From the NCBI GenBank assembly GCA_029891345.1, contig CM056994.1:227532991-227596990 (forward strand): a stretch of DNA of 64,000 nt, given 5' to 3'. The notes beneath the pieces are model-generated. The model searched no databases. It worked only from the letters and a program-made list of their open reading frames with translations, and was not told where the DNA came from. Positions 23,160-34,700 of this stretch are shown here, piece by piece; positions within the stretch are counted from its first letter, which is position 1, and each line of letters opens with the position of its first letter. The stretch comes from Dryococelus australis (lineage: Eukaryota > Arthropoda > Insecta > Phasmatodea > Phasmatidae). The position numbers were made by a program, and so were the translations under genes.

Positions 23160-25429
23160 TAAAAACTGATTGCAAGGCTCTTCTTCGTGAAAGGATAAAC
23201 ATGTTTATACATTAAACCATGAATTTAAAAATAACAATTCTGTAAACAAATTTTATCAAACAACTGTGAAGAAATTGAAGGGGTGGGAGGGGGATATATA
23301 ATTAAAAGTGTTGGAGAAAATTGTACGCCTGAATTAATGAATATGAAACAAAGCAGGGGAACTTGCAGAACGTCGAGAAAACCCCGTCGGCTCAGTTTAT
23401 TTTGTAACGAAATGATCAGACAGGAAAGGTGTAAGTGCTCTGACAAAAATTCCTTTAGAGAGCCAGGTATATGAGCGCCTATCATCACACAGCAGCTACT
23501 AGAATGTTTCCAGCAAACCTTCTATCTCTACAGCAGCAGTGAGTGGAAGAGTGCACCGACTTTTACTTACAACAAAATAATTTAACATACAAAAAACCAA
23601 TTACTACTGCTGAGGAATCAACATGCTGATATCTCCTGCTAATACACACATACTTTATACAAACATAAACATCTTTGAACATTTTTGAAAAAAATATTCA
23701 ACTCTGTCACCATTCGCTTATTATTATTCTTACAATAGAAAAAAAATTTTATTTCCCCAGGAAAGAGAAATTTCTATATTATATACTACTTGTTTAAAAT
23801 AAATTTTGAACAAATTATTACTTAACATAGAATATTAAACTTCAATGAGGAAATATCATATTGTCCTATACGATAGTGCAACTAAAAATTCTGGGTTGCG
23901 AGGTTTTATTTTACACATATATGAAACTTTGGTTATAAGTAAATTTTGCTCTTGTAGAGAAGTCTACATTTGAAATACATATTTATTTCTCTGCTATGCA
24001 CAATTATTTAACAGATAGAAAGTTTTTAAATGTTGTTTTACATTCCCCATAATTTGGTTTTAACTTAATTTTTTTAAAGGTGAAAACTTTTACTTATGAA
24101 TCGCCTAACTGGAATGGTACATGTTTGCAAGCAGTGTTCTTAGAATAGTTAAATTATAAAAAAGTCTTTAAAACTCTCCCAAAATTGAGTGAGTGAAAAA
24201 TAAATCTGTTATGTTAAATTATTGTTAGTGTCCTGGCTTCCTGAGAGTTTTTTTTTTAATTAATAACTATACTGGAAAGTATACCGGACACTTAAAATTT
24301 CTTCAAAGTTAAATGATTAAACTTAAAGATGTTTACTTAAAACCAGATTATATTCTAATTGACTAGCATATTAAAGACTTTTTAATGCAATTCTTAATGT
24401 TGCGGAAATAAATTAATCAGCGGGACTTGGAAAATATTTTTCTTCGATGCCACCAACACAAGCAAGAGGGGGGTGTATAATGCTGGACAGAGGACAGGTC
24501 CTTGCTGTCCATCGCTATATTTGTTTGACGACAACCCTCTCTCTGTATACTTCGATACCTGGTTATGCTCTTGGGGAATAGCTCTTCACCAGGCACGATG
24601 ACATCTGCCGGACTCTTGTTTAATGACCGAGGGAAAGGCGATCTGCGGACCTGACCAGCTGGCTTCAGCTCTCATTAAACGTTTTCATCGAATAATATCT
24701 GCTCTGGGCTTCACCTATCTTATACGAGATATTATATACACGATTTAATATAATAATTTTTCTTTTTCTTAGCCTTAATCTGGAAAATTTTTGTGTGTAA
24801 TTTTTTTTCCCCAGATTTATATAGTGTGTTTGTTATTTTAAATAATTTTAAAGATTATCTTCGATAAAGTGTTTGGACTGAAATAGTTCGTAGATTTATT
24901 AATTTTTAAAAAATACCCTACTTTTCTATAAAGTTTGGTGGGATTAAATACTTCTTCACGCGATCCGAGTCTCCTATGCTTCGACAGAAATTGTGTTAAA
25001 AAAAAATGTATTCCATTGGCTATGAAAATACGTGAAGTAATGCGAGTGAATTATTTTCCCCGGGGAAGAGGAAGTAGTGTTAAAAATGAGGTAAGTTTTT
25101 TTCAGTACTTTTTTTTACATGTGAAATATTTGTTTTTTCGTACTATCATTACGTGGAATATACCTTTTTGTCTTTCGTTGAAATTTAATTATTTTATATC
25201 ACTTTGTTTGCGTAAATGTGCTTCCATCTTTCAGTTAACAGGATTGCTGGGGGCGGTAAGCCAGTTTCAATTTTGATGTGGAAATAGAACCAGGAGTTGT
25301 GATCATTCCTTCTGCTGTTTGAAAAATATGAATTTTCTAGTCTAATCCTTATACTTTTGTCGTGCGCGACCTTTAAAGCCTCCTAATTTCTCTCATTTGA
25401 AATGTCATTGGTTTAATTTACTTGCAAAC
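23160..25429. other. Polinton right interior, no recognised gene
   Basis: AT-rich. One short open stretch near 24935-25090 ends at a donor-like GAG|GTAAGT and includes VNYFPRGRGSS, which I cannot assign. The remainder shows no coding signal. Confidence 0.4.
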
Positions 25430-26524
25430 AGTCATTTTGTATTTGGAAGTAAATCGTATTCTCCTCTCTTTTCGTTCATTTCCAAGTTTGTGCGTAATTT
25501 CAGCTTCACCAACCTCACAGCTGGAGGGACGTGTAATGAAAAGGTGCTTGTATGGTTTCATTGATTTATTCCTATATGTTTTCAAATCCATATTTATGGC
25601 GTCGTTTAACTCAAGTAATGTAATTGATAAATTAGTATGTGTTTTCATTTATTTTGTTTCATTTAGTACGTGCGTTGTAAACATAATTTTTATCTGTTTG
25701 TCACGTAGTTGCGTATTAACATTTCTATCCGTGTAACTATTACATCAATCGCCTGCCACATGCCAGTTGCGCTCCATGTCTCTAGTCATGCTCCTGCCAT
25801 ACAGCTTATAAGGCATTACTTCACTAACCTCACAGCCGACCGGACGTGATTTGGGAGAGCTGCGTGTGCGATTTAATTTATTCCTATGTGTAATTTACAT
25901 ATTGATAGCTATAACACGTTAATTGCTTTCTTTATTTTTTAATAAAACCAGGATAGCTGGAGTCTGTTTGAAATTTGGATTTGCGATTCGATTTATCCTT
26001 AATGTAAATTATATTACTAGCATACAGGAAATCGCATTCTGGTCTATTTTAGTTTCATTCATTATATATTAAATAATAATAATATTAAATACACCATAAC
26101 CTCGGTCGTCTGCCAGATGCCGGTCGAAATAGATGAGTCTTAGTCATCAGTCACCTGTGAGACGAAATACTCTGAAAATAAATATATTACACAATACCTA
26201 TAGATAGACACCTTCCCTAACACAAGCCTACCTCAGTACAACACCAGAGCTCCGAGGGTCAACACCTACCAAAGCCGCTCCCCACCCAAAGAAAATTAAT
26301 AAAGTGCCTTAGCACACTCTTACACCAAACTATACACAAAAGTATATCATCGAATAAAGTTGATCAAACAAGTTTGATGAGAAAACTTTGATCAACTAAT
26401 AACATTTTATTGGATTAGGTTAGTGGATTAACGAACATTTTTGATCGGATTAAGACTTAATCCGACCAATCAATGTTATATCAAATTGATCATCCGATTA
26501 ATCAAAAGTGAAGTGAAACCCCCA
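25430..26524 (-). repeat. Polinton right terminal inverted repeat
   Basis: Inverted counterpart of 7073-8225, ending at GTGAAACCCCC. It carries the same internal duplication (segments with GGACGTG near 25530 and 25850). The arms differ by many substitutions and indels, so they no longer look homogenised. Confidence 0.85.
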
Positions 26525-26529
26525 TTTTT

Positions 26530-27180
26530 GTTTGTTTGCTTCTGTTGTGTTTTGTTGGCTTCTGTTGCTTTTCAGGTGTTTGATTATGATTTACTGTAAC
26601 CTGTTGATTTCTGTTCTGTTTCTAATGGTTTCCAATTGTTTCTGCTGTATCATACGCAATTGATGTCCTATTAGTATTGAGTTTTTTTTTATAGTTCCTT
26701 TTTTATGTAATTCTGTAAATTTCTGTTGTTCTGCCAGCAGATGCTAAAATAATTAAATAAAATAGAGACCAACAAAACACAACATAAAGCAAATGAAACC
26801 ACTATTAATAAAACGAGAAATGATTGGAAACTACTGGCAGTAAAACAGAAATCAATGGAAACAGTTGGAAGTACAACAGGAAAAAAAATCGCATAAATTA
26901 TAAATAAAACAACAAAAGTTAATGGAAATCTGTCAATCAAATATAAACGAACAAAACACAACGTGCAATAGAAACCAACGTGCAATAGAGCCGAACACAT
27001 TAATATGCAGTAAATGCTAATAAAAAAGATACACTAACCAGTTACAACAATTGGCAGTGAAATAGAAACCAGGTTTTAATACGACTGAAAGTAACTAGAC
27101 AAGACAGAAATTAGTGACCAATGGAAAACACTGAAGGATCAACAAGATTCAACAATGTGAAATACAGCATTAACCATCAG
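26530..27180. repeat. Strand-switching TTTCTGTTG minisatellite
   Basis: From 26530 to about 26735 the plus strand repeats TTTCTGTTG/TTTTGTTGGCTTCTG-like units. From about 26755 to 27180 the plus strand shows the complementary form (CAACAAAACACAAC, AAACCA, CAGTAAAACAGAAATC). The array therefore inverts at about 26.74 kb, giving a large imperfect palindrome directly beside the Polinton terminus. Confidence 0.65.
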
Positions 27181-28010
27181 AACAATGATTACTAGCTGTA
27201 AAGTTAAAAAAGTCATAATGATGTTAGAAACTTTATTACAGCTTATTCACAAATCATAAAGCACTTTTTAAATCAAACTATGAAAAAAAAATCCGTGTCT
27301 GTATTTGCATACAGGTAAACAGAATTATTTTTGTAGTATGGAATGTATTGTTGTAGTAATAAATGTTAGCATAGAATTAGACAAGTTATATGTAACAATC
27401 TCGTGTTGAAAATATAAAATACAATATTATTTAGAAAATTTAAAGCCTTTTCCACATACTCCAGCCCTAGTGATCAACCATGTGTGACACGAAGTATGGA
27501 CATTAGGTAATGTTCACACTTTTCATATATGTGTAATTTGATAATAGAACATTTAAATTGTGTTACAGTTACTATGAAATAAAGATGTTAAGCATGGGTG
27601 GTAAATTCCATTCCACAAGCTTTATCATGACAGCCTATGCCTTTTAGAAAAGAGTGTCGTATAGACTTAGGGATTGCCCAAGTACGACATAGTGCATGCA
27701 CCAATAATGTTGGGCCAATGGTCATTTCACATGTTGTAGTTGGAGATGATCACAAATAGAAAATTATTTTGTATTAAGAAATAAATATGACATAAACTAC
27801 AATTTTAGATCAGTTTTATAAGCCTCTGCTTGGCATGTAATGCTATATAATTTATGGACGTCTTCTGATAGCTGCTGCGTACAGGATATCTTTTACTTTT
27901 AAGTATGGATAAGATGTAGCATATACCAAGTGTTCAATGCAGCATAACGATACTGTAACTGTTTCTAGCTAAAGTAATGCCATCTGAATTTTCGAAGTAT
28001 AATTGTTTGG
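27181..28010. other. No recognisable feature
   Basis: AT-rich sequence with no coding bias, inverted termini or tandem structure that I can see. Confidence 0.45.
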
Positions 28011-28059
28011 GAGGGGGGCAGGAGGGTTGATAAATTTTCGCTCGTGTAGGAGCGAATAT

Positions 28060-28372
28060 GCGTTTAGGTTAGTTATTCTAGAGGGAAGCTGCCATACGTG
28101 AAGTCAGGGCAAGGCAAGGCGTGAAAGTGGCCGAAAGAAGTACTTTGTTCTTCCTCGGAGGTGTCCGCAAGTCGCTCGGTCGCGGTCGAGATAGTTAGTC
28201 ACCTGTACGCCGCCTGACTGTTGGTATGCCTGAGGCTCGAGTAGTGTTCTCCCTTTTCCACATTACGGAAGTCCAATTACGTGAGCATCGCTAGACGAAC
28301 GTAACCGGAGTTACCGACCTGGCCACTACACTTCGTGCCGTAGCAGCTTCCATCCTGCTCATTGTTTCCACA
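28060..28372. other. CpG-rich unassigned segment
   Basis: A GC- and CpG-rich island (GCAAGTCGCTCGGTCGCGGT and similar) in AT-rich surroundings. No frame shows convincing codon bias and no promoter element is clear. It could be a non-coding first exon, a young repeat or a CpG island. Confidence 0.35.
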
Positions 28373-28514
28373 GAGTGAGTGAGTGAGCGAGTGAAGAGAT
28401 TTGGGCGGCTCTTAACATCGATGTCCTGAGAGCCGATGAGTGCAAAGGCGGGGGAAACGAGAGATCTCCGAGAAAACCCGCCGACCAGCGGCATCGTCCG
28501 GCACGATTCCCACT
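28373..28514 (-). mobile_element. SINE family 1, 5'-truncated copy
   Basis: It matches the body of the SINE at 60277 in reverse orientation: GTGGGAATCGTGCCGGACGA, then a GGTTTTCTCGGAGATCT section and the CGCCCAAATCTCTTCACTC tail. The tRNA-like head is missing. The minus-strand open frames seen here are shadows of the SINE. Confidence 0.7.
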
Positions 28515-29210
28515 ACAGCCCCGCTGCCTCTGTTTCCCCAGATCGTCTCCCGAGTAGCGGAAAAGTGAAAGAGAACGGCGGTAGTTGCAGGTGAAGGTCT
28601 GAGCCAGTAGCTCACAACACAAGGTCGCACGAGTAGCATGGCGTGCCAACAGTGCGACTTTATCCAGGTGCAGATAGAGTGATAACCGTACTTATTTTGA
28701 GACAACATTTTACGTTTTACATCACAGTTTGTGTACGTGCATGTGTACGATACGCTACAATTTCTGAATAAACTGGCACGAAAGAAATACATTTTTGCTT
28801 ATAGCCTTGTATTCTCAAACATATACTGTGGGCGATGGCCGCAGTACACAAAACAGGAATAATAAGGAGAAAAAATGTGTTTTTCTTATAATATGTACAT
28901 TTTCACTCTGAAGATGTTTGGCTATCTGGTCGAATAATTTTCAGTAGCATGGCTGGCACCATTACAGATCCATTTTCCTCATTTCCGCATTGAAAACCGT
29001 ATCTAAATAGTTATTATGAGCACGTTCTATAAAAATTCATTCCTAGCTTATGTATTAAATTAATAACGGAATTAAGTAGAAAACAAATATGAGTTAAGAA
29101 TATGAAATTGTAACGTGTGTAACTGGTGTAGCGTTAACTCGGAGCTCAAAGAACCACCACAACAAAAAATATCTTGTTGATTGCATTCGCACAAATATTT
29201 AGATCATCCA

Positions 29211-30262
29211 CACTGAGAGAAAATCGAACAAAATATACGTTTGTATATGGCAAAAATATATTTAGTTACCCTAACAAAATATTTTTTTGCGCAAACAAAA
29301 CTTGAAAAGCAACAAAATTACTTTTGTACATCTAAAAAGATACACGTTTGGGTTTGAATAAACTAGACCTTTGTGTTGGGCCGAAATAAATTAGACTGTC
29401 AATAAAATATTTTGTTGAATCAACTGTATATGTTTGTATGGCCACTCACTTGATTGCCTTCGTTCGAAAATACAGCTCGAGAGTTAGTTTGTGCTTTTTG
29501 TGACAATAAGGATAGTAACAATGTTTGTTAGTGAATCTAGTAATGCATAATAATCGTACAAACAAAATAATAAAACAAGTTCAAGAGGAAACTGAAAAGT
29601 AAAGCTATAAAACTTGAAATATTTGTTTGCCCACGTTGTCCAGTACTTGCAGTATATCAACACTACTCAAAATAAAACAGCTGTAATGAATTTGCATTTA
29701 TATATTTTATCTATTCGGCACCACTCTGCTAGAACTAAAGATATGCAAATTTTTCAAGGTTTCCGAAAACTGAAAACAATTCAGCAGTTGTAAAGGGACA
29801 CCTCCTATCAGTCTGATTGATAAATTAAAGTAATTATATGTAAAACAGAAATGGTTTATGAACAAACTGAAAATAGAATGTGGTATGTGAGCACTCGTGT
29901 GGACTTTCAAGAAGCTGCGTTGTCACCTCTTGTTTGCATCACTCCAACACAGCGTCTAGCCATTCTCCTAATGAGTATTCGGAAACGCGTTTGTGGAACG
30001 TGTTGCCACTCCTCTCATACAGCGTCCTCTAGCTGGGCAAGTGTTTGGAGAGGCTCTGGACATCCCTAGCATGCATTTTCAGATGATCCCATAGGTGCAC
30101 TATCCCTGATCTGAAGCCGATAAATAAATACATATATATATAAGAACAACAAAAACATTTCGTTTCAGCAGCAAAATATTTCATTACCCCTATACAAACA
30201 AATAATTTGGTATCAACAAACAAACTTTGTATGATTCAACAAAACCTTTTTCTCATTGTAAT
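29211..30262. mobile_element. Possible DNA transposon with ACACTGAGA termini
   Basis: The left end CCACACTGAGAGAAAATC and the complement of the right end (TTACAATGAGAAAAAGG) match imperfectly. Both ends are followed inward by dense TTTTGTT/AACAAAA motifs. The interior has no intact gene. A short stretch near 29980-30100 recalls the C-terminal RLWNVLP motif of LINE reverse transcriptases but is too short to call. No clean target duplication was found. Confidence 0.35.
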
Positions 30263-31340
30263 AATACCCTACCTAGGTATCTGAGAATGAATAGTGATTG
30301 ATGGAAACGTCAATAGTTTCGTCTAAGTACCTTCCCCGTTTTCCTTGCTTAAGTTTTACGAAGTATTCGATATATATTAACTCTTTGAAACCCATGGTTG
30401 GGAGACTGAGAGGTTTAAACCCTCTTTAAGGCGGAGTCCTACCCACCATCTTGGATTAAACTATTTTTCGCCAAAGCTTCTATTTCAGAAGGCGTATTGA
30501 GAATTCTCGCATGACATCCTATAAATAAGAGCTTCCCAAACTTTATCGAACTGCCACAGCTTCGCTACATTCATTTATTTTTAGCTGGTATCTGTCGAGG
30601 CGAAATGCGAAATTATTTCTTGTGAACTATTACAAAGGCTACAATTTCAACAGTAATCAAGAAATACTGACCTGAGACAATGCACTAGGCAATGCTTTGA
30701 GCTCTGTCACTCCAAAAAAATATTATACAATATTGTATTTCTCGAGTATGGCAAAAATTCCACAATTCCAAGATGGCGAGTGGGAATCTTCCTTAAGTCC
30801 ATTATTAAGTTTTCGTTATTTGCGCATTCGCAACAGAGTTTGTAAATAAAAGTAAAGAGGGGTTTTGTGTGAATCCAGTAGTAACATTCAAACGATGATA
30901 AGAAGAAACACAGACAGTAATAGTCATAATAAATCACAAATATTGGAGTTTGTATTCTAAAACAAGGTGCGTACGATATTTGTGCCCATTTATTACAAAA
31001 TGTTATTAATTATTTACTGATTTAATTTCAGCTTTTTTTTGCAAAGTATAGTGATATAGAATAACAAAACACAAAACATAGGCATACGAAAACGAACATA
31101 TATCTCACAGTATAACACACACGAACAAGAAAGAATGTGTAACCGAGTTGCTCCAAATTTAAAACCAATATTATCAATAAAATAAGGAGATAGGCAAATT
31201 TTGGTTAATTTCTATAATGCAAACTCTCTTAGCAATCTGCTACCGATCCCCATACATCACCAGTTAATGTCTAAGTTTCTAAGAGGATAACATGTATTTA
31301 TTTGAAAAATTGGATTATGTTTTCTCTGTTACTTTGAGCT
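30263..31340. other. Downstream flank of the cuticular protein gene
   Basis: AT-rich, with no coding bias or repeat structure that I recognise. It lies 3' of the minus-strand gene. Confidence 0.45.
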
Positions 31341-31360
31341 GCAATCGACATAAGAAATAA

Positions 31361-31366
31361 TTTATT
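31361..31366 (-). promoter_or_regulatory. Candidate polyadenylation signal AATAAA
   Basis: The first AATAAA on the minus strand after the stop codon of the cuticular protein gene, about 210 nt downstream. A cleavage site would be expected near 31335-31350. Support is from motif and position only. Confidence 0.45.
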
Positions 31367-31575
31367 ATCGTACGTGCAATAAAAAGCCAGTGAAAAGAAC
31401 GATGCTGTATAATACAGAAAATAAGCTCATTACAGAAACACAACTGCACCAATAGGCGCACTAGCTGTCAGACATAGAGGTGTTAGTAATATAATATCAT
31501 GGTGTGTGTTGTCGGCAGTGCACCAGGGCGCTCGTGGGGTGCAGGCAGTAGTCTACGTGGCGAGGGACCGGCCGC

Positions 31576-31735
31576 TCAGAGGGGCTGGGTGCGGAGCGGG
31601 AACCGACGCTGCAGCGACTTGATGTCGGCGGCACTGATGGTGTAGCTGTTCTGGACGCCGCCCACGTTGGAGCTGACACTTGCCTGGCCCCAGGGATCCA
31701 CACGCGGCCCGTCGCCGATAGTCTCCACGTCGTCC
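31576..31735 (-). CDS. Cuticular protein exon 3 (C-terminal, with stop)
   Basis: It supplies the third base of Lys130, then 52 residues (DDVETIGDGPRVDPWG to RRFPLRTQPL) and TGA at 31578-31576. The acceptor GTGCGTGCAG has no pyrimidine tract. The inner end of a 410-bp MITE lies only about 24 bp upstream, so the branch-point region probably falls in MITE DNA. Confidence 0.88.
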
Positions 31736-34700
31736 CTGCACGCACCGACATGATACACGCTGTTCACGGTCAAATGAGCACTTTTGTAAAACCCTGCTTA
31801 AGACCTACTTGCATACAAGCTGTGTATTCCTCCGCCTTATGTCAAATTAACATTGCCATGGGCCTCGTTACTGTATTCATGGGTCGGTCAAATGAAACTG
31901 CGAAATTATTAAGAAAGTAAGCACTTCACAAATCTTCTCATTTTTACACTTCCACGCATAAAAAAAATGAAATAATTAATTTTAAGCTGTCACATATAAT
32001 TACTTAGAACTATTTATTCGACGTTAAGACATTCAACTACTTTCCACCCATCGTTACGAACTTTACCGGGCGAATGTCACTCAGTGCGCCCATTTAAATA
32101 TTTGTATGTAGGGGCAGTAACTTTCTTCTGAGGTTCATTTTTAAAGTGCTCACTTTATCGTGAACAGCCTTTAGCAGCAAATTAGTCACCACCTTCTTAC
32201 ACACTCTCTGAGCACTACCGTTGACAGTCACTCTCACTAGCTCCTTACCATAGACCAGAGGTGATTTAGATCGATTATTCGTATTCTGTGCATGTATCCA
32301 ACACTGACCTTCCCCAAAGGAACACAACTCTCAAAGTTACATTGTCAACAAGACGGACGTGAGCGTTTATCTTAATTTTCAAAAGACAAGCACTTTTATA
32401 CGAATAAAATATTTTCACCAACTTGAATTTAATTTAACTGCATTCAAAACTGGCTAGAGGAAATATACCAACACCTCAAAGCACTTGTTTGCTAAACAGT
32501 TTTCGAACCTCAAATCCAATCCACGCCGATTTTGCTAGCCGTGTTGGCAGAAAAACAGTTCAATGTTGGGACACAGAGATAGCCTGTGTGCAGCCAGCGA
32601 GATCGGTCTACCTCATCTTTAATCTATGCTCTATACACGAGGCACATTTCAATAATATCTACTTTGAGATAAGTTCAGATTTCTGTCTGTTTTTTGAGTA
32701 CAAAATAAGAAGTAAAGAAGCATGACTTACTAGACCTGACAGTAATTAAATATCCTAGTATTTATTGTGTATTAAACTGAGTATTCCTCACTGGCACTAC
32801 AACCAGAAACAAAGGGGTGATTAATATTCTCTTTTAAGTATATATCTTACTTAAAACGCTATATTCTTGGCCAATATTGTACCAAGAGCTAGAAAATAAG
32901 TAAATATTTTGCACACTTAATTGTTATAATTTTAACTTTTAAATTTAAATTGGACTACACCTGACCATGCATATGACCCATATTCCTAAATTATCTTTTC
33001 TGATATTTCTTACCACCTTATACTCTACTCACTGCGAAACCGATAAACCCAGTACATGTTAGTATTTATTACCTTTATTTTCATTCTAAATCTGAATCAG
33101 TGAGAATTTCACTGTTTCAATAAATCAACAGTACCTGATTTATTCAACAGACAGTACAATGAATTTAAATGATGAAACAGTAAAAAAGAATGCCAGATTT
33201 CCTACACTTTTTGATACTGTGGAATTTTTCACTGATTAGTCAGAAATTTTTTTCATTATTTTTCAGTGGTTGGTTTTTTGACTGATGAGTTGAACACCGT
33301 GTAAGAATGGCCGTCAAAAAGCGTTTAAAAATACTGCTAAACAACCTGTATCAAGTCAAATAACAATGAACAAACTAATAAAACCAATACAAAAAATTTT
33401 CTAAAATGTGTTTTGCCTTTCAAAACACTATTTTACGAGGTAATATGAACTTTCAGCCTTTCACGCCGTTTTTACGTCTTTCATTTCGTTTTCGTGTAAT
33501 AATCACAGCGCTCTGTTTGAATGTTTAAACTGCATATAATATATAATGTGGTGAAGTGAGTGCACTAATATATATATATATATATATATATAATTCGGTT
33601 TCACAATTGAAGGGTACAGGAGGAAAACGATCAATGTCCATATTTGGTATTTTTAAGTAAAATGTAATGTAAACTATAAACACTCCTCTCCTGGAAGTGT
33701 TGCTTCCGAGGCTTCTTATTTCGCACTGCCATTTCCTTTAACCGTTATGATTTGGCATGCCAATAATACTTATAATTCTCTATCAGATGACACCAAACTC
33801 TCATTTTCTGAACAAATGGACAATCATCCTTATTCCCCTGTACCCTTTAATTGTAACGGTATTTCTAAAGTATAAAACGTGGACACTCGTATTGTTCGGT
33901 AGCAGCAGCAAGCATGGCGCTGGCAGGACAGAATGCACTCACTTGAGGACGCGGTAGCCGCGCTCGTCAGCGACATAGTGCACCGTGTGTTTGAAGAAGC
34001 CGTCGCTGTAGGAGTAGAGGCCGGCGAGGCGCAGACCGTCGCGGGTCTCCTGCCGCGTGTGCGTGTTGTCGCTGATGCCGTCGACCACGGACGTCGCGAA
34101 GGAGTAGCGCGCGCCCTCCGCCTGCCGGCGCAGCTCGTCGTCGAGGGCGGCGTCGCGCGGCACTGTAGGACGCTGTCTCGGGGGCACGTCGACCAGGGTG
34201 CTGTGCAGGCGCCTGGGGGCGGCGGCCCCCAGGTCCGAGCTCACCTCCGGCCTGAAGGAGAGTGCAGGGATGGCGCTACTGCTGCAGAGAAGCGCGCAAC
34301 ACGCTACCACGCACCCCTGCATAATGTCACACGCTAAATAAAGTATCATTAATACATTGGATATATGTACATTTACACACGCATAAATATCAATTATTTT
34401 TCTATAAGAAGACAATTTAATTGGTAAATAAGGACGTTTTCATATAACTATAGTCAACATAACAAGCTATGTAAAATTCGGTTTAATGTTTCCAGAAATA
34501 CAACATGGAAAAATTAAGAGTTATAATGCCACATTTATGAAAATTATGGGCATTATAAATATTAAATCCCTTAGTTCAGTGTGCTGCCACTGTGTTATTT
34601 GAACGTCTAATGTAATGTGATTTGTTTCAACAGTTCTAGAGATAAAAAATAGTTTTAGATTTAAGGAGGCGTGATATTTAAAATAGCAATTTAAATAAGA

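Larger units (their letters stand above)
7073..26524. mobile_element. Polinton/Maverick, broken, with nested transposon
   Basis: A 19.4-kb virus-like DNA element framed by long inverted repeats. It carries the marker genes of Polintons: retrovirus-like integrase, HerA/FtsK-type packaging ATPase, adenain-like cysteine protease, minor and major capsid proteins, and a PLA2-like protein. Removing the nested 2.67-kb transposon at 15384-18056 leaves about 16.8 kb, a normal Polinton size. I could not find a type-B DNA polymerase; the 19.2-25.4 kb part is mostly unrecognisable and may be where it was lost. The element is clearly dead, with dozens of breaks spread over every gene, and its two inverted arms have visibly diverged, so it is old. 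I could not find a clean 6-bp target duplication. Confidence 0.88.

Noticed and set aside
19180-25429. Type-B DNA polymerase of the Polinton
   Set aside because: Expected in the family, but I could not see polymerase motifs in any frame, so it is not annotated.
29930-30120. LINE reverse-transcriptase tail (RLWNVLP motif)
   Set aside because: Only a short motif in one frame, with no RT core and no poly(A) end.
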